In this document: positions 53,883 to 64,000 of the stretch, piece by piece
Layout: the number at the start of each line of letters is the position of its first letter
How positions within the stretch are numbered: the stretch's first letter is position 1
From: Owenia fusiformis
Lineage: Eukaryota > Annelida > Polychaeta > Sabellida > Oweniidae
Assembly: GCA_903813345.2 (NCBI GenBank)
Contig: CAIIXF020000009.1
Span: 12,458,030 to 12,522,029, forward strand
Reading direction: 5' to 3'
DNA length: 64,000 bases
Program-made: the position numbers and the translations under genes
The notes under the pieces: model-generated
Databases searched by the model: none
What the model saw: only the letters and a program-made list of their open reading frames with translations
Told to the model about the DNA's origin: nothing

Positions 53883-54063
53883 CTTCCCCACCCAAGACTG
53901 CCCCATCTGCGGATGAACGAGTATCCTCCTCAAGTAGGCGCATCAACAGGTTTCTCGCAAACACTTCATATTGATTATTAGTACTCCCAGCTATACTTGA
54001 AGAGATTTCTCCATAAGTCAAGCTCACGCATGCCAATAAACAAATTGCGACTACGGTATTCAT
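53883..54063 (-). CDS. Cysteine-rich prepropeptide, exon 1 (signal peptide)
   Basis: Starts with ATG at 54063 and runs 60 codons plus one base to GAAG|GTGAGA. Residues 1-18 (MNTVVAICLLACVSLTYG) are a textbook signal peptide, with cleavage likely after Gly18. The following segment is acidic, with FARNLLMRLLEEDTR and a Gly-rich end. The upstream TTTCACACGCAG near 54103 could be a 5'-UTR splice acceptor. There are no cysteines beyond the signal region, so disulphides are confined to exon 4. Confidence 0.78.
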
Positions 54064-54199
54064 GGTACTGTTTGATGTCTCGATTCCTGTCGACTGCTAC
54101 CTGCGTGTGAAACAAAGTATAGTATTTTTTATTTGTACAACCTCTTTAATAGAATTTCCTCTTCCTTTTTGGAGAAAATGTTTGACATTTTGTTAAGAA

Positions 54200-56820
54200 A
54201 TGTAAATTTTCTTTCAATATATTTTTGTGCCAAAAATGCGATCAGTCAGGCTCGATAATTCCGTCAACTAGCACAATTCGTATGTGCATCAATATTTAGT
54301 ATTTACTGAGAATGTGTGCCACAATTCTCCTTTTCAATGTTTGTTGTTGTTAACTACAAAATGGCAGCCGTAGATAGAAACGAAAATACAATTATTTAGA
54401 ACGGAAACATTTGCTCAAGTGACGTTCGTTGGCATGTGTCAGTGAGTAAATATTGAAGAAGAATATGACTTTGACTCTGTACATGATCTTGTTCTCAAAG
54501 AAACCGGTTACGGACCAGTTCATCTGGACGTAGTTCTATCACCTCACACTTGAAGATTTCGAATACATTTCGTGAATGCTATGTTGAGAATGGATTCGAG
54601 ATGTACTCGATATAATGTGTATCATGGTGCCTCACTGAGAAATTAATGATGTACGAATTTTGAGATTTTTCTTTTCGAATGTTGACGCATTTAGTGAGCC
54701 TAACTAAATAATTCAAAACAGAATAAATATTATCTATTATCTTTTCTAATTGAAAGCCCATGATAACAATTATCACTTTGCATTATCTTTTCCACGGCAT
54801 TGGAAAACGGATAACTATCAATTTTTGTTTTATTTTTATTTTCATTTTCATTGGCATCATCTACCGACTATCATAGCTTAACCCCCCCCCCTACCCCCGA
54901 TTACCATGATTTTCCCGCCAAATGGTGTCACGTTCTATAACTCAAGGTGAACACACAACGGGGCAACAACTTATTGCAAAAAGAACTATCGAAAAAATCA
55001 ATTTAACCCCCCCCGCAGACATTAGGGTTGAATACGTAATATATCAGCTTTAACGCTCATAAGTCTACCTTGTGTACATTAAAATTAATGATGATCGGAT
55101 GATGTAGATTACAAATATGATTGTATAACATCATATGATACCAAACTTGTATGTAATAGTTACAAAATACACGGCACAATTCCTCCCCTCACAAACAGTA
55201 TCAATAAGTGAATCGATGCCCGATAAATTAAAGATAATTTGAATAAAATGTACAAAGTTGGGGACAAAAATAAATGACAGGTCGATTTTCGATCACCATT
55301 TCCTAATTATGGTGGTCTGAAAGCCCATAATTTCCAATATTGTCTAGATATATATCCCTTAAAATTTGTATATTTTACATTTTGTATAAGCTCATCCACT
55401 GATGTATGGCCTCTTGTAAATTCTCTTATTTTTAACATGGGAAATCCTCACTTCAGCAAATCCACCTGTCATTTATTTATGTCCCCAACTGTATGTAAAT
55501 CAATCGTGCTTTTTATGATAAAGTGTAAGAACACATTTTCTCAATTCAGTGGCCTACATTTTGAAGTACAATAAAATAAGTAGGGCACTTTATTTTCTCA
55601 ATTTTATAATAAAAAAACATTATTCACAACATTCATTTCTAAGTACAGTCTGTACCTTAGTACACACCCACGCTGCACCCTTTATGACAAAGGGTCTACA
55701 AAATGTATTTTTTACATAAACATTACATTACAATAACATTAAATTTTATTAGTAAAGTTACTTACTTTGCTCTCGACCCCCTTATGTCTCTTCCAACGAT
55801 ACTGCCAATACTATGATGCTGGTCGTATACAGTGTAGCCCAAACTAACTGGAGTGTGACTGGGTTGAAACGCAACTGGACACATGTGGAGGTTGGACGAG
55901 ATATACCAATCAAAGTCCAAAACATGTATCAAACGTTACAGCTTCATTGAACACAATAAGCATAAGCTATTTTATCCCACGGTGGGAACGGTTGGGAAAT
56001 AGAGAAGCCATTAGTTCATCTGTCTGTCCGTCCGTCTTTTTGTTTCCAGGCCATAACTCAAACATCGGTTGACGGATTTTGAAGTCATTAAATGTAGTGG
56101 CCCCATTATGCTTCAAAATGGTTGGTTTGCTTTGGTTTCCGGTCGAAATGAGATTTGATTTATGAAAATAGTGTGTTGTTCCGATACACCATTAGAAAGC
56201 TGAAAGGGTCAGCTTAAAGAATCTGACCTCCATTTGAATTTTGGGTGAATTGCAAAATTGTATACTAACCCTTTCATCCCCAAGGGGTCATTTATTAATT
56301 TTATGAAGACTGATTTCATAATGACGAGTACCCCTATTGCCTGAATGGATTATTTGTAGATTTACAATAATTAATTCAATGTCAAATGAAATATTTAAGA
56401 GTTTGAACCAAGATAGGCTAAGATAGGGGTCATCAAGTGCAAAATGACACCATAATGCTACAAAATGCGTCAGAATCTTTGTTTAGTAGAAATGAGATTT
56501 TATATTTGAAAATAATATGTGTTTCGATGTATTATTTGGTATTTAGGAATGTTCATTATAAATTATTCATCTCCCGGGAATATTAAGATTGCAGTAAGCG
56601 TGAATTGACTTAACATGAGAATATGCACCTTTGACTTAACATTGGGTATTATCATATCCTAGCTTTGACCTTAATTTGATATTTTTAATTTTACCCTTAT
56701 AAGTTTGCTATCAATGATAATTCCAAAGGAGCCCTACCTGCAATCTAAACAAGTGGTATGGGTGGTGCACTACATATAAGGAGGACCTGGTGTCCTAGGC
56801 TGTATGGTCCCACGGACCAT
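54200..56820. other. No gene recognised
   Basis: AT-rich, with C-runs near 54882 and 55008 and a repeat relative of 5140-5200 near 54647-54705. Nothing else is supported. Confidence 0.5.
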
Positions 56821-56826
56821 ATATTC

Positions 56827-56985
56827 AGGGAGACTATATTTACTCTGACAAAAAATTAGAAGAATTGGTCTCGGGGACAGATGCAACCAGAAAAATAGTC
56901 CGATTGGACTTATATAACTAGAATATTAAGGAAAGGTTGTCTCGGGGACAGGAGTTACCCGGAAAATATAGTCTCCTGAACATGC
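56827..56985. repeat. Inverted repeat around GGTCTCGGGGACAG blocks
   Basis: TTCAGGGAGACTATATTT at the left pairs with AAATATAGTCTCCTGAA at the right; two TCTCGGGGACAG direct copies lie between. Probably a MITE remnant. Confidence 0.55.
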
Positions 56986-57080
56986 ATTATTAATATAAAT
57001 CATCTAAGGGAAACTAAACAAGAATAATCATTTAGTTTCATTTGATGCAGAATATGCTAAAAGAATAACAAAAATTATGA

Positions 57081-57160
57081 AAGAGTGGGACTCGATCCAC
57101 ATCAGGCAACAGTCAACAGTCAACACGCATGAAACTGTCCTAACCACTATACCAAAGGTG
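57081..57160 (-). other. tRNA-like sequence (pseudogene or SINE head)
   Basis: On the minus strand TGGTATAGTGGTTAGGAC resembles a pol III A box and tRNA D-arm, and GATCGAGTCCCAC about 45 bp later resembles the B box and T-arm. The acceptor stem does not close and the middle has a TGTTGAC duplication. It is therefore a degenerate tRNA or a tRNA-derived SINE head, not a working tRNA gene. Confidence 0.45.
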
Positions 57161-58059
57161 ATTGGACGAAATCAGTGTTTTTTTATTCGTAAATAATATA
57201 TCAATTCAGTATAAACTATAATACGACATCGATACATTTAATATTGACATAACAGCTAGGACCAAAATCTAGCCGGACAATCTATTCGTTCACTGCCAAC
57301 GTACCTATAGTTCGTCAGTAAATATAATCCGGGTTTATATTGTATACCAATACAGAAAATATGGTCCGGCTATTAATTATAACCAGCTCGGGACAAGTGT
57401 TTAAGACAGAGAGAAAGGGACAAGGAGCGAAGAAATTTAATGCTTGGGTGGGACACTACATGATTACAAAGTCTATCAAATGAATATAAACTAGTTAATG
57501 AACTGGGACTACAACTCAAACAAACTATCGATGGGCATGAACTGAAAATGTATCTTGAATGACTTATGTATGATGGATGATGATGAATTATGATTGGAAT
57601 ATAATGATGCACGGTCCATATTTGAAAGGACCACCTACCCTTTTACACCGGCTCACTTGTCACAGTCGCTGTAGTGAGGTTGACCCTAAATTGTTTTGAG
57701 TTGCAAAAGTCTGTACAGATTTACACAATTGATTTTAAAATTATTTCCAATATCTCTGCTCTGCAAACTACGGCACATGCAGATCTTTGGCAGGGCGCAA
57801 AAAGAATGTGGGCCAAAAAAGTGGGTCGAATTTGGAAGAAAATTGGCCTCAAAAGTTCAAAATTTGGGCCCAAATTTTTTCTCACACCTGAAATTTGGGC
57901 CCCCCCCATGTTGGAACCCCGGACGTGCACCGGACGTATTACATAGTGGAAGGGAGAGAAATTGGATGTGTGGACTGGTCTGGTGACACCATCCTCCTAC
58001 ACCCCCTGGTATCACTGTTCCACAGCTGGATAACTCTAACTGTAGTCAGCGTCATTCAA

Positions 58060-58367
58060 GAGGGTTTGTAGAAAAAACCGGGTACCGGGTAGTAAATCCT
58101 CCATGCTGTGCGATCGCACCATCGACCCCCCTCATGGCTACTCTAAATGTAAATCTATATGTAACCATATGTACAAATGTAAATAATCTGTTAATGTGAA
58201 TTGTCTGTAATTATATGTAATGTTTAAATCTTCACCCATGTGGAGGAAATAAAGACACTGAACTGAACTGAACTGTATCCGTTTTTTTCGACCGGGTACC
58301 GGTTACCAAGTTTGAACCCAGCATGGAGGATTTACTACCCGGTACCCGTTTTTTTCTACAAACCCTC
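58060..58367. mobile_element. TIR element carrying a LINE 3' tail
   Basis: ~49-bp near-perfect inverted ends (GAGGGTTTGTAGAAAAAACC left; inverse ending AAACCCTC right) are flanked by ATTCAA at 58054-58059 and 58368-58373, extendable to ATTCAAGA. The interior at 58140-58276 ends AAATAAAGACACTGAACTGAACTGAACTG, like the 3' end and simple-repeat tail of a CR1/L2-type LINE. Confidence 0.75.
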
Positions 58368-58771
58368 ATTCAAGATGGTTGGTGAAATTCTTTCGTTTTC
58401 GACAAATCTCCGATTTCAGCTAAACTAAGCTGAATCATGATTCCAAAAGTTTCGCCATGGAAACTAATAAAACTATGAATTGTAAAAAAGCAAAAATATA
58501 TAATATTAAGAGAATTTGAAGGAAAATAACTTCACTTAGAATGACTGTAACTGAAGTTTTATGATGACAACTTCCCACCAACGGCGAATGCTATGTATAA
58601 TCCGATCAGAAAATGAGTCCAGGGTGGGTCTATTGAGCCATATTTGGACAGACTGAAAAAGAAATGAATTTGTTTTATAAGCATACACATGTTTATTGAT
58701 CAGCATGCATGGTTCAAAAACTGAATGAAAACAATATATAATATCCAATAATGAAAGACTCATGACAATGT

Positions 58772-60046
58772 TGTTACGCGGTAAAGACGATACAAAAATA
58801 TGTCATATTCCGCAACGAATATGGCATATTCACTTGCGGTGTATGACAGATTCACCTGCGGTATATGGCATACACACTAACCAATGAGAACGTGATACGG
58901 AAGTACGCAATTGTCAATTGCATCGATTGAACGAACAAGTAAAACGATATAAATTATTTTAATGATTACTGAATCGACACTACTGTGTATCGAATATATT
59001 AACTTAGCAGAAGTATCAGTCACCAATCTCGCGTAATAAACTTACTCAATCAATCAGATGCAGGATTCATATATTAGTACTCGACGCACTAACTATATTG
59101 GTAATACAGCGTAGTTTTACATTTAGAGTCGATTCTCGCTACCAATCAAATTAAGGCTTTCTGTATCACGTTTTCACCTGCGGTATATGTCATATTCACC
59201 TGCGGTATATGGCATATTCCGCAAGTGAGTATGACATATTCTGCAGGTGAGTATCGGGTATTCACTGAAATCAATGTATCGTATATTCACTGCGGAATAT
59301 CGCATACTCACCTGCGGAATATGCCATATACTGCAGGTGAGTATGGCATATTCACCCGTATCACAAATACCGCACAACCATGAATGTATGCCATATACCG
59401 CGTAACACACTCCCTGTTACGCGGTATATGGCATATATTCATGGTTGCGCGGTATTTGTGATACGGGTGAATATGCCATACTCACCTGCGGTATATGGCA
59501 TATTCCGCAGGTGAGTATGCGATATTCCGCAGTGAATATGCGATACATTGATTTCAGTGAATACCCGATACTCACCTGCGGAATATGTCATACTCACTTG
59601 CGGAATATGCCATATACCACAGGTGACTATGGCATATACCGCAGGTGAAAACGTGATACAGAAAGCCTTGATTTGATTGGTTGCGAGAGTCGACTCTAAA
59701 TGTAAAACTACGCTGGATTACCAATAAAGTTAGTGCGTCGAGTACTAATATATGAATCCTGGATTGATCGAGTGAGTTTATTACATGAGATTCGTGACTG
59801 ATACTTCTGCTAAGTTAATATATTCGATACACAGTACTGTTGATTCAGGTAATCATTATAATAATTTATAAAGTTTTACTCGTTCGTTCAATCGATGCAA
59901 TTGACAATTGTGTACTTCTGTATCATGTTCTCATTGGTTAGTGTGTATGCCATATACCGCAGCTGAATCTGTCATACACCGCAAGTGAATATGCCATATT
60001 CGTTGCGGAATATGGCATATTTTTGTATCGTGTTTACCGCGTAACA
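58772..60046. repeat. 1.28-kb palindrome built of smaller palindromes
   Basis: TGTTACGCGGTAAA at 58772 is the inverse of the sequence ending at 60046, and the arms match along about 630 bp to a centre near 59411. Each arm contains ~30-bp units such as CACCTGCGGTATATGGCATATTCCGCAAGTG that are themselves palindromic. The centre and right end carry CACTCCCTG after CGTAACA, so a full terminus would read CAGGGAGTGTTACGCGG, hAT-like. It may be one foldback element or two inverted copies. The open frames on the two strands are mirror images. Confidence 0.85.
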
Positions 60047-61075
60047 CTCCCTGCGTGGAAAATATGCCCAGTAGGGTGTCATTCACTTGAAATGTATTAT
60101 TCTAATCTTACTATTGGAAATAAATAAATAAATAATAAAATAATAATCTCTAGGGCCATACTACCACTGAGTTCCGGGACCATCTTATTTTTAACATCTC
60201 ATACACTTCTATTACGTCACGGCTAGGCGAGTGTGACCCCTAGTTGTTACATGTATTTTTACCACTTTATTTTTTGTCATGTTATACATGTATTTCTTAA
60301 ATTACGATCCCCTTCATGAGACAATTCCCAGTAAATTACTATCAAGATATAGAGATTTTCACCAGAACGCCATCTTTCTTTCGGTATAAAAGTTTATTTC
60401 TTATAAGACTCATTGTAAAGACAGATGTTTTACAACCCTTAAAATTCACTCAGAATGAAATTCATGATTTAAACCCAAAACAAACCCTCTCTTAATCACG
60501 CTTACTCAATGAGTTGAGGGAATGTAACTTAATTCTGTCGATTTACAGCTGCAGCTTTGATTGCGCATGATTCATCTTGCCAATCAAAATAATAGATGTC
60601 GCGGCAATAAAATAAAAATTACAATTTCTTTCCACCAATGTAAAAGTTGCCATTTGGATTTCGTTAAAACTATCGTGGATTTCCACATTTCACATTATAA
60701 AAGGAAATATTTGTTCTCTTACCCGTTTTGTTCACTTCATAACCACACGTAAGTATTAAAATAAATATCTAGGAATAATTTGAACGAAAGTGGTTTTCCT
60801 TTACGGTCGCAAAGTACTTACAGATTTGATTTATTTAGAAAATATGAACAGTTCACAAATGAATTTTTCTGATTTTCTACAGTGGGGATCATAAAGAATT
60901 GCAAAAGCTATGAAAATTACATGCTGTCGCACATGTAATAAATTCTTACCTCAGTGTATTCAGTGCTCTATTTTCTCCGTCTTAGTAAGTCCAAATATAG
61001 TGGAATTTGTGTCCCTACTACTTTTTTCAAGGCCTGACTTCGTCGCTAACATGCTAAATATAAGAGTTAGCTGAC
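60047..61075. other. No gene recognised; probable ubc9 upstream region
   Basis: No exon is certain. A plus-strand open stretch ends at CACAC|GTAAGTATT near 60748, which could be a 5'-UTR exon donor, without further proof. Confidence 0.35.
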
Positions 61076-61787
61076 GTTTGGGAGTCTGACTTACCTTCTA
61101 AAGGTTAGAACCCGAATCTTAATGAAACCATATCACCTTTGTTGCGTCGATGATGATGCATAAACATAGCATTTGATAGAAATTAGTGTAAATGCTTTTC
61201 CGACTTTTTCATTTTTCATCAATGTTGACTTTCGGGAAGGCGTTGTAGTTATCACGAAATAACGCATTGACCCTTGAACTTTACTTTGTTGACGTGTCAT
61301 CCAAGCATGTCTGGTGTGAAAATTAAAAGAATATTTAAGCAATGTTCTACATCCGCCAAGCTAAGTGAAGTAGCCAATATTTAAAATTACCAATTTCAAG
61401 TGAAGTACGCAACGAACGAAACTGCGTGATCTACAGTCCCACTATTTGTCTGAACGAAATCCTACGTAGAAATATGAGCCGTCTGCTGTATTAGTCGATT
61501 AATAGAGTAAGACCTGTTGGTGATGCTTTATATTTTAGACCAAAACATTGAAGAACATACGAACCTGTAAATCGTGAAAACAACGAACAAATATTCGGTT
61601 TTCATATATGTTCGGTAATTTTTCGTATTGAAACTTCCGGAACTTACAAGGAAATCATTCATTTTCTCGGTCCATGATTTACCTCTTGGATGTTGTGGCA
61701 AATGCTCCATGGTTGACGGAACAAAGGTGATATGGTTTCATTAAGATTCGGGTTCTAACCTTTAGAAGGTAAGTCAGACTCCCAAAC
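61076..61787. mobile_element. Snap-back element with perfect 68-bp inverted ends
   Basis: 61076-61143 and 61720-61787 are exact reverse complements (GTTTGGGAGTCTGACTTACC ... CACCTTTGTT). No coding region lies in the 576-bp middle. Perfect arms suggest recent insertion or gene conversion. It lies about 330 bp upstream of the first ubc9 coding exon. Confidence 0.8.
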
Positions 61788-62116
61788 ATTTTTCACTTCA
61801 CAATTTGAATTTCGAGTCTTGGTCTTATTACCTCACAAAAACTTTCAAAACACCTGTAGTGATCAATTAGTTCAAGTCTTTTAGATCGCTACTTTGAATT
61901 TACAGCCAGCTATAGTGTCAGACATAACGTCATGTTCGTCCAGTCCAGAATGTTTTGATAAAGTGTATAAAAAACAAGAAAATTCAGTGAAATTGTCTTG
62001 TTTGAAGTGATTTAGAATTCATTTCGATTGCAAGTTCAAATTTCACAATGTTTTCATGAGTCTAAGATTAGATTTTACAAATAAGATGTTAAGATGCACT
62101 CGCCCATTTTTTCCAG

Positions 62117-62200
62117 ATTAACACTACTAATACTATGTCGGGAATTGCTCTTGGACGTCTCGCAGAAGAAAGAAAGACCTGGAGAAAAGATCACCCTTTT
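62117..62200 (+). CDS. ubc9: SUMO-conjugating enzyme UBC9, coding exon 1
   Basis: The exon begins after TTTTTTCCAG at 62116; translation starts at ATG 62135. Because an acceptor precedes it, at least one non-coding exon must lie upstream. The 22 codons ([20 protein letters not shown] plus PF) are the N-terminal helix of Ubc9, which binds SUMO and the E1. It ends in phase 0 at GTAAGT. Ubc9 (UBE2I) takes SUMO from the E1 SAE1/UBA2 and passes it to lysines, mostly in the nucleus. Confidence 0.96.
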
Positions 62201-62604
62201 GTAAGTAAATCAATGCACTGACTTCGGCAGAATTAGAGAAATCGAGCATCCTTCTTTCTCTGAAACTCCAATAATGTCCAACCTCTTCAATTTTGGATTC
62301 TCACCGAAAATATAATGCAATTCATAGTCACTGATGATCAATTTCCAAGGTTTGTCTGTTTCCTCCAATGAACCCAAACTTAGATCCTCATGGATGGTGA
62401 TTTATATGGCTTCATATTAATGATACAGATACTAATTAGTGTTTGTTTTTCTGATTTACCTAAATTTGGGCCTGAACTACAAATTTTTACATTTTTTATG
62501 ATTCTTTTTTTTTTAAATCCAGGTCATACCTGTCCACATTTTTATTTGGGAGAATTATCATATTTTGACACACACCCTTAATTATTTATCATGTTTTATT
62601 GCAG

Positions 62605-62691
62605 GGGTTCGTCGCACGTCCTTGTAAGAGTGCTGATGGAACTGGGCTTAATCTCATGAATTGGGAGTGTGCAATTCCTGGAAAGAAGGGG
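62605..62691 (+). CDS. ubc9: UBC9, coding exon 2
   Basis: 29 codons between TTTTATTGCAG and GTAAGG, phase 0 at both ends. Encodes [20 protein letters not shown], then ECAIPGKKG, the first strands of the UBC fold. Compared with the DGTMNLMNWE of human and DGTLNLMIWE of fly as I recall them, there is one extra residue ([11 protein letters not shown]). Confidence 0.96.
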
Positions 62692-63445
62692 GTAAGGCAC
62701 ATTTGTATATACATCCTGTATCAGCAAAACAAATTTTTCAAGCTTTGATTTTTACATAAGACATGCAGTGGTTCTGCAAGTCCACGGCAGGGACAGAATT
62801 CATCAAAAGTTCAGCATGATGCAGAAGTCCTAATTTTCCTGAAAATCCAGTGGAATTACCAGAATTACTTAATTTTATAGCTCCTGCTGTTGTGAGGTAT
62901 TTGTAGAGTGCCTGTTTTAATGGCCAGCAATCAATCATTAATAGTACGATTTAACCATGAAATTCCATCATGTTTCACTTCACTAAAGCGATCAGATGTT
63001 TCATAGAAATTGTTCAATGATTTCCGCTTTTGGTTTCATTATCGTATTTTAAATTTAAAAAAACAGTCAAAAATGAATGCATGAAAAAAAATTGATTGAA
63101 TTGTCTGTTTAAAAAAATTGCAGAATTTTGTCTTTTGAAATGAAAATTTGTGCAGAATTTTGATTTTCCCTTTCAGAATTACCTTTTTTTCGTAGAATTT
63201 TTCAGACATAAAACTTGGTTAAATTATCAATAACAAACTTTTGATGGTTTACAGTCATCATTAAGATAATTAAGTTTAAATTTTGAGCTTGATTTGGCTA
63301 TCCGATTTTGAGAATTTCTAAATGTTATTGAGCTCTAAATCTTTGATTTCAGTCTACTAGAATTGATGAGTCTTCAGTTACTTATATTTTGCATTCATCA
63401 TTGTTACATGGTCACATGTAGATTTTGTATTTTTTTCATTTGTAG

Positions 63446-63518
63446 ACACCCTGGGAGAATGGGCTCTACAAACTCAGAATGCTTTTCAAAGATGACTACC
63501 CCTCCTCACCACCTAAGT
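63446..63518 (+). CDS. ubc9: UBC9, coding exon 3
   Basis: 73 bp between TTTGTAG and GTGAGT, phase 0 to 1. Encodes [20 protein letters not shown], then SPPK, ending within the codon of the following Cys. The remaining exons, with the HPN motif and the catalytic cysteine, lie beyond the window, so the gene is partial here. Confidence 0.96.
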
Positions 63519-64000
63519 GTGAGTATTCTTTTATTTCTATGGCAACATTAGCCAAAAGAATTTGCTTTATTTTCACTGTTACTCGGGTGTCCATTTCTGG
63601 AACTGCTGCAACTTTGGCCGAAAGTCATTGTTCATCTTAGAGAAGACAATGTTTTCTAGAATCATAAGCTACGATCGTACCAAAAGTGGACCTGTGTTTA
63701 GTATTGCGTGAGCTTAATATGTGATTTAAGAGCTCTATTGTGATATATCCTTCTCATTAATCTCACCTTCATTAGAACCACCAGGCCTTTAAGAGCAAAT
63801 AAGCCACATACCTAAATTATGCCATTTATGCTGATGTGATTACTATTTTATGTCACCATTAGAAAATATAGTCTCCACCTTTTTTGGTAAATGGTATTCG
63901 GTATTTTTTATTTGGCACTCAGTGTTTGGCAGTTGATTTTTGGTGGTTGTTAAGTAGTCAGCTTCCCGTGACTGTAACAAATGACAGGTGGTGACATTTT
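63519..64000 (+). other. ubc9 intron continuing beyond the window
   Basis: No KFEPP...HPN-type exon is seen before the end of the window. Confidence 0.7.

Noticed and set aside
59174-59648. Two facing 67-78-codon frames with the same peptide
   Set aside because: Mirror readings of the arms of the palindrome.

Overview
The window is nuclear DNA from an animal. It is AT-rich and intron-rich, and crowded with inverted-repeat transposons, minisatellites and one intact LTR retrotransposon. Host coding sequence is sparse and split by introns with GT-AG borders. A Wnt-inhibitory-factor-like gene, a cytochrome P450 exon and the SUMO-conjugating enzyme gene ubc9 point to a bilaterian. The dense MITE and foldback load suggests a marine invertebrate such as a mollusc, but the species cannot be read from the sequence. 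There are no bacterial operons and no CRISPR array.

Layout. 1-8.7 kb: no complete gene; a 1.4-kb tandem duplication, several MITEs and one isolated P450 I-helix exon. 8787-20480: a complete, apparently very young Ty3/Gypsy-type element with equal-length 2228-bp LTRs. It has gag, a -1 frameshift site with a predicted pseudoknot, pol, and a third zinc-finger ORF behind a splice acceptor. 20.8-27.9 kb, minus strand: at least five coding exons of a WIF1/Shifted-like secreted protein (WIF domain, two EGF repeats, very basic tail). 28-47 kb: mostly repeats, including a 2.1-kb minisatellite and foldback elements. At 39059-43901 lies a 4.8-kb TIR element carrying 11 copies of an AACGTGCGTGACG-like motif. 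A LINE fragment at 45.6-46.9 kb is split by a hAT-like insertion. 47.9-48.8 kb: two divergent candidate first exons around a possible bidirectional promoter. 50.6-54.1 kb, minus strand: a four-exon gene for a secreted prepropeptide with an eight-cysteine C-terminal domain; its introns hold MITEs. 55-61.8 kb: repeats, including a 1.28-kb palindrome built from smaller palindromes. 62.1 kb to the end: the first three coding exons of ubc9, which continues past the window.

The retrotransposon genes form one replication unit: Gag shell, Gag-Pol by frameshifting, and ORF3 probably from a spliced RNA. The host genes are unrelated neighbours. The best candidates for something undescribed are the ORF3/frameshift arrangement, the motif-array TIR element, the cysteine-rich prepropeptide gene and the nested palindrome.
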